Shown here: in pieces, positions 60,580 through 64,000 of the stretch
Position numbering within the stretch: the first letter of the stretch is position 1
How the letters are laid out: every line of letters begins with the position of its first letter
Source of the DNA: Spectribacter hydrogenoxidans
GTDB taxonomy: Bacteria; Pseudomonadota; Gammaproteobacteria; Nevskiales; Salinisphaeraceae
Direction of reading: 5' to 3'
NCBI RefSeq assembly: GCF_031846275.1
Contig: NZ_JAVRIB010000006.1
Span: 1 to 64,000, forward strand
DNA: 64,000 nucleotides
Notes under the pieces: generated by a model
What the model saw: only the letters and a program-made list of their open reading frames with translations
Database searches by the model: none
Told to the model about the DNA's origin: nothing
Translations under genes and position numbers: made by a program

Positions 60580-60816
60580 ATGAAAACCCCCTTGCACACC
60601 TCGCTGGCGCTGGTCGCGCTGTCAATCGGCGCATTGGGACTTGCAGCCTGTGAACAGGACACCCGTGAGGATATGAGCGAAGAGGCCTCGGAAGCCGCTG
60701 AAGAAGTCGGCGAGATGTTCGAGGACGATAATGCGGTGGAGGAGTCCGCGGAATCGATGGGCAACGCCGCCGAGGAGACCGGCGACGAGATGGAAGAGGC
60801 TGTTGAGGACAACTAG
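60580..60816 (+). CDS. Small acidic lipoprotein
   Basis: 78 residues with a lipoprotein signal (LGALGLAAC-type; text GALGLAAC, lipidated Cys24) and a mature part of about 55 residues made almost only of Glu, Asp, Ala, Ser, Met and Asn, strongly negative and probably helical. AAGGAAAA ribosome site. Resembles small Glu-rich lipoproteins of unknown role. Confidence 0.6.
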   Translation: MKTPLHTSLALVALSIGALGLAACEQDTREDMSEEASEAAEEVGEMFEDDNAVEESAESMGNAAEETGDEMEEAVEDN

Positions 60817-60854
60817 GCCAGCCCGCTAGCAGGCGCCTCCCTGTGCGTGGGTCC

Positions 60855-60884
60855 TCGCCGCGGGCTTGGTCGGGCTCGCGGCGA
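60855..60884. terminator. Hairpin between convergent lipoprotein and SMP-30-like genes
   Basis: TCGCCGCG, 14-base loop, CGCGGCGA, two bases short of the stop codon of the minus-strand gene. Eight perfect pairs. No T-tract. Confidence 0.45.
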
Positions 60885-60885
60885 T

Positions 60886-61962
60886 TCATCTCTTCTCGGG
60901 TGCCGGCAGCCGGCCGATGGCGGGCTGCAGCAGGCTGCCGAGATAAAGCGAGTCGCCTGCGGCTTCGACGCTGGTGATCGGTGCATAGGCATCCGGTCCG
61001 CTGGCCTGCAGGTTGTGGACGACTGTTCCCGACGAATCCAGGCCCAGCACGAAGCCTAGCTTCTGCGGCTGCGGCTGCAACGCCGACGGCAGTCGGTAGG
61101 CGATCTTTCGCAACCATGGCTTGTCCGCCATGAAATCCAGGGCCGGATTACGCGGAGCATACAGCGCCAGCCAGAACAGACCGCGCTCGGCGTCAAGGGA
61201 AATGTTGTCCGGCAGGCCCGGCAGGTTGTCAGCGAACACCTCGGTTTGCCCGGCCCGGGGTCCTTTCAGCCAGACCCGCTGAACCCGGTAGGCGCCGGTT
61301 TCGGTGACCAGGACGTAGCGCTCGTCCGGTCCCACGGCCACGCCGTTGGCGAACTGCAGGCCGTCGGCCAGCACCGTCGTCTCGTCGGCCACCGGTTCGT
61401 GGCGGATCAGTCGGCCGTTTCCGCCGTGTTCGAGGATATCGGCCATGACCGCGTGATAACCGAACCGGGTGGAGGCATCCGAGAAATAGATGGTGCCATC
61501 CGCCGCCACGTCGACATCGTCGGCGAATCCCAGCGCCTGGCCGCCGGCACTGGTGGTCAGGGTGCGCAGCGAACCGTCCGGTCGCATGGCCAGCAGGCCC
61601 TTTGTCGCATCGGCAATGACCAGCGAATCATCCGGCGCCCAGGCCAGGCCCAGTGGCCGCCCACCGGTGTCGGCTAGCGTCTCGGGCTCGCTGCCGTCGG
61701 CGGTGAAACGGCGGATGCGGCCGTTCTCGAAGCCCGCATACAGCCGTCCCGCGTCATCCACTGCGACATCCTCGGGCCCGATACCGGCGCCCTCGCCCAG
61801 CCGCTCGGCGTCGGCCAGCGCGGGGCCGTCGGCATCGGGTTCGCCGCGGGCCGGGGCCGGTGGCGCCTGCCAGGCTACCGGCTCGATCGGTACCGGCCAG
61901 AACAGCAGATAGGCCATGGGCAGGGCGAGAATGGCAAGCAGCAGCAGGGCCAGTCGTTTCAT
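60886..61962 (-). CDS. SMP-30/strictosidine-synthase-like beta-propeller
   Basis: 358 residues: N-terminal membrane anchor (about 4-24), then a six-bladed-type propeller with GPEDVAVDDAGRLYAGFENGRIRRF, LGLAWAPDDSLVIADATKGLLAM, FADDVDVAADGTIYFSDAS and FANGVAVGPDERYVLVTETGAYRV. Like APMAP/strictosidine-synthase-type proteins and gluconolactonases, which hydrolyse lactones. It starts within the stop of the hydroxy-acid oxidase gene (TGATG), so the two are coupled. Confidence 0.8.
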   Translation of the reverse strand: MKRLALLLLAILALPMAYLLFWPVPIEPVAWQAPPAPARGEPDADGPALADAERLGEGAGIGPEDVAVDDAGRLYAGFENGRIRRFTADGSEPETLADTGGRPLGLAWAPDDSLVIADATKGLLAMRPDGSLRTLTTSAGGQALGFADDVDVAADGTIYFSDASTRFGYHAVMADILEHGGNGRLIRHEPVADETTVLADGLQFANGVAVGPDERYVLVTETGAYRVQRVWLKGPRAGQTEVFADNLPGLPDNISLDAERGLFWLALYAPRNPALDFMADKPWLRKIAYRLPSALQPQPQKLGFVLGLDSSGTVVHNLQASGPDAYAPITSVEAAGDSLYLGSLLQPAIGRLPAPEKR

Positions 61963-63047
61963 CAGGATTCAATCGCTCGGGTGTCAAAGAGGCAGTCGCG
62001 GTTGATCGCGGCCAGCGATGCGCAGCCGCACAGCGACATGGTGTTGGCCAGTTCGCGTCTGAGAATATCCAGGACGGCCGCCACGCCGGCGGCGCCGTCG
62101 ACCGTCAAGCCCCACAGGGCGGGCCGGCCGATCATCACGCCGTCCGCGCCCAGGGCCAGGGCCGCGAATATGTCCGCGCCGCGGCGAATTCCGCCGTCCA
62201 GCCACAGCGGTACCTGGCCATCTACCGCGCGGGCGATCGCCGGCAGGGCCCGGATGGTGGCCGGGGCTCGGTCCAGCTGACGGCCGCCGTGGTTGGACGC
62301 CACCAAGCCGGAGGCGCCGTGGTCGATCGCCCGCCGGGCGTCGTCCGGATGCATTACGCCCTTGAGCCATACCGGCAGGGGGGTATTGGTGCACAGCCAG
62401 TCGAGGTCGTCCCAGGTGATGCCGCCGTCCACGATCTCGTTCATGTAGGTGGCAAGGCCGGAGCCGCCGCTTTCCGGCAGGCAGTCGGCGCCCGCGGCCA
62501 GATTTTCGGCCCGCAGATGCGGCGGCAGCACGAAGTGGTTGCGCGCATCGGCCTCGCGAAGTCCCCAGACGGGGGCATCGGCGGTCAGCACGATGGCCCC
62601 GGCGCCGGCGGCTTCCGCGCGGGCCACGAGGTCGCGCGTGGTGGCGCGGTCGCGATACATGTAAAGCTGGAAATGGCGCGGTGCGTGGGTGGCGGCGAAT
62701 ACCGGCTCCATGGCCGTGGTGGAGAGGCTGCTGAGCACGAACAGGGCGCCCGCCTCGCCGGCGGCGCGGGCGGTGGCGGTCTCGCCCTCCGGATGCGCCA
62801 GCTTGTGAAAGGCGGTTGGCGCAATGCCCAGGGGCAGCGCCAGCGGCTGGTCATCCAGGTGAGTGGCCAGCTCCGGCCGGGTCGCCCCGCACAGCGTTCG
62901 CGGCATCAGGTCGATGCTTTCGAAGGCGGTGCGGTTGGCGGTCAGGGTAAGCTCGTCCGAGGCACCGCCGGCATAATAGTCACGAGTGGCGTCGGACAGT
63001 TGTCCGTTGGCCGCCCGTTCATAGTCCCGAACACTGAGAAGCGTCAT
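61962..63047 (-). CDS. FMN-dependent alpha-hydroxy-acid oxidase/dehydrogenase
   Basis: 361 residues, TIM-barrel FMN family: YYAGGASDELTLTANRTAFESI (about 24-45), APTAFHKLAHPEGE, FQLYMYRDR, ADAPVWGLREADARN, VWLKGVM (FMN Lys), VASNHGGRQLD (catalytic His and Arg, about 258-268) and LDGGIRRGADIFAALALGADGVMIGRP (phosphate site). Oxidises an L-2-hydroxy acid such as lactate, glycolate or mandelate to the keto acid. Its start codon overlaps, head to head, that of the DUF4112 gene. Confidence 0.88.
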   Translation of the reverse strand: MTLLSVRDYERAANGQLSDATRDYYAGGASDELTLTANRTAFESIDLMPRTLCGATRPELATHLDDQPLALPLGIAPTAFHKLAHPEGETATARAAGEAGALFVLSSLSTTAMEPVFAATHAPRHFQLYMYRDRATTRDLVARAEAAGAGAIVLTADAPVWGLREADARNHFVLPPHLRAENLAAGADCLPESGGSGLATYMNEIVDGGITWDDLDWLCTNTPLPVWLKGVMHPDDARRAIDHGASGLVASNHGGRQLDRAPATIRALPAIARAVDGQVPLWLDGGIRRGADIFAALALGADGVMIGRPALWGLTVDGAAGVAAVLDILRRELANTMSLCGCASLAAINRDCLFDTRAIES

Positions 63048-63549
63048 GGCGCGAGCATATCAAGGACCCTCCCGAGACACGTCCGTCGGCCGGTCCGACA
63101 GCCATCTTTCAGAGCGGCGGCAACGCAGCCTGGCGCGGGTGCGGCGCCTGGCCCACTGGCTGGACTCGTCGGTCTACGTGCCGTTCCTGCGCACCCGGGT
63201 GGGGCTGGACGCTGCGGTAGGATTGTTGCCCGTGGTCGGGGATTTCGCCGGGGTGATGCTGTCAGCGCTGTCGGTGGGTGAGGCGGTGCGGCTGCGCGCC
63301 CCGCGGCCGGTGGTGGCGCGGATGCTGCGCAATCTCGGTATCGATTTTGTTATCGGCCTGGTACCGGTGGTCGGCGATCTGGCCGACATCTATTGGAAAG
63401 CCACCACCCGCAATCTGCGCGAATTGGAGAACTGGCTCGACCAGCCGCCTGAGCGGCCACGTGCGCGATGGCCGCAGGCTGTGATGCTCGGTGGTGGGGT
63501 TCTGTTGGCAGCCGGGCTGACCTGGTGGATGGTCGACGCCAGCCTGTAA
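63046..63549 (+). CDS. DUF4112 protein
   Basis: 167 residues. After a basic N-terminal part comes ARVRRLAHWLDSSVYVPFLRTRVGLDAAVGLLPVVGDFAGVMLSALSV, then RNLGIDFVIGLVPVVGDLADIYWKATTRN, the DUF4112 pattern with its repeated GLVPVVGD, and a C-terminal membrane helix (VMLGGGVLLAAGLTWWMV). Function unknown. The ATG chosen shares two bases with the ATG of the divergent hydroxy-acid oxidase; a start about 30 codons later is possible. Confidence 0.75.
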   Translation: MARAYQGPSRDTSVGRSDSHLSERRQRSLARVRRLAHWLDSSVYVPFLRTRVGLDAAVGLLPVVGDFAGVMLSALSVGEAVRLRAPRPVVARMLRNLGIDFVIGLVPVVGDLADIYWKATTRNLRELENWLDQPPERPRARWPQAVMLGGGVLLAAGLTWWMVDASL

Positions 63550-63564
63550 CTGGAGAACGACGAT

Positions 63565-64000
63565 ATGGCAATGCTTGAACCGGGCGACCCGGCCCCCGAT
63601 TTCGATACCCTCGATCACCACGGCGAGCCCGTGCGTCTCGGGGATTACCGGGGGCGCCAACCGGTGGTGGTGTATTTCTATCCGAAGGACGATACGCCCG
63701 TGTGCACCCGTGAGGCCTGCGCCTTTCGCGACCATTACGAGGATTTCGTTAACGCCGGGGCCGAAGTGATCGGCATCAGCGGTGACGACGCGGACAGTCA
63801 TCGGAAGTTCGCGGCGACCCACTCGCTGCCGTTCCGGCTGGTGTCGGACGGCGATGGCGAGCTGCGGCGGGCGTTCGGGGTGTCGCGAACGCTGGGCATC
63901 ATGCCCGGCCGCACCACCTTCGTGATCGACCGCGCGGGTACCGTGCGTCTGGTATTCAGTTCGCAGCTGGCGGCCGAGCGCCATGTTCGCCAAGCGCTGG
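63565..64000 (+). CDS. bcp: Peroxiredoxin of the Bcp/PrxQ type, cut by window end
   Basis: The first 145 codons are present; the rest lies beyond the window. It reads MLEPGDPAPDFDTLD, then VVVYFYPKDDTPVCTREAC with peroxidatic Cys47 and resolving Cys52 five residues on (the PrxQ spacing), FGVSRTLGIMPGRTTFVIDRAG near the break. Reduces hydrogen and organic peroxides using thioredoxin. Start ATG follows TGGAGAACG. It begins 16 bases after the DUF4112 gene on the same strand. Confidence 0.85.
   Translation, partial: MAMLEPGDPAPDFDTLDHHGEPVRLGDYRGRQPVVVYFYPKDDTPVCTREACAFRDHYEDFVNAGAEVIGISGDDADSHRKFAATHSLPFRLVSDGDGELRRAFGVSRTLGIMPGRTTFVIDRAGTVRLVFSSQLAAERHVRQAL

Noticed and set aside
61860..63281. 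473-codon plus-strand frame opposite the hydroxy-acid oxidase
   Set aside because: No domain, and antisense to a gene with an intact FMN enzyme sequence.

Overview
The window is 64 kb of GC-rich DNA, dense with genes, that reads as ordinary chromosome of a gammaproteobacterium. The case rests on gene content: GreB, DUF1244, DUF3185, YeaQ/CsbD/YqjD-type stress genes, a Pseudomonas-type (class II-like) PHA synthase, a methylcitrate synthase and HAE-type RND pumps. A marine or hydrocarbon-associated Nevskiales/Salinisphaerales-like bacterium would fit, but that placement is inference. I saw no tRNA, rRNA, CRISPR array, prophage or transposase. About 68 protein genes are called, most complete; the last one is cut by the window end.

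Layout. 0.2-8 kb: a bile-acid/sodium-symporter-type carrier, small unknown genes, a paired double-hairpin repeat, a transglutaminase-like exported protein with a late frameshift, a crotonase, a truncated haemoglobin divergent from a MOSC protein, and a two-gene operon joining a homologue of membrane styrene-oxide isomerase to an FAD/NAD(P) oxidoreductase. 8-16 kb: small envelope proteins, an MddA-like methyltransferase, an FAH-family enzyme, a seven-blade PD40 propeller protein with a possible C-terminal sorting tail, a GFA protein, DUF4326, PHA synthase and a flavin reductase. 16-24 kb: a hotdog protein, a TetR-desaturase operon, a cNMP/CBS/DUF294 protein coupled to a DEDDh exonuclease, a Baeyer-Villiger-type monooxygenase, a thiopurine methyltransferase and a flavodoxin-like protein. 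24-27.6 kb: a solitary methylcitrate synthase, a 0.65-kb highly structured non-coding stretch, a zinc alcohol dehydrogenase and a small exported protein.

27.7-34 kb is a TetR-OMF-MFP-RND efflux operon with a readable sigma70 promoter and a palindromic operator at its start. 34-42.8 kb: pyruvate carboxylase, a small heat-shock protein with a near-consensus sigma32 promoter, glutaryl-CoA dehydrogenase, a CPA2 antiporter and a cluster of small stress/envelope genes. 42.9-50.6 kb: a three-PAS LuxR regulator and a second efflux locus, in which the RND permease and the TolC-like outer-membrane factor are one 1452-codon frame, with the adaptor upstream and a divergent TetR sharing a 17-bp palindrome with it. 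50.6-64 kb: an MFS exporter, GreB, two SDRs, an epoxide-hydrolase-like and a haloalkane-dehalogenase-like enzyme (the latter in a tightly overlapping operon with TspO), DoxX, CbiX, SufT, an ADC-like protein, an FMN hydroxy-acid oxidase coupled to an SMP-30-like protein, DUF4112 and a partial PrxQ/Bcp peroxiredoxin.

Taken together, the content points to handling of hydrophobic or xenobiotic compounds (two RND pumps, monooxygenases, epoxide and halide hydrolases, SDRs) plus carbon storage and anaplerosis. The most unusual items are the RND-OMF fusion, the styrene-oxide-isomerase-like operon and the hairpin-packed intergenic element at 25.6-26.0 kb.
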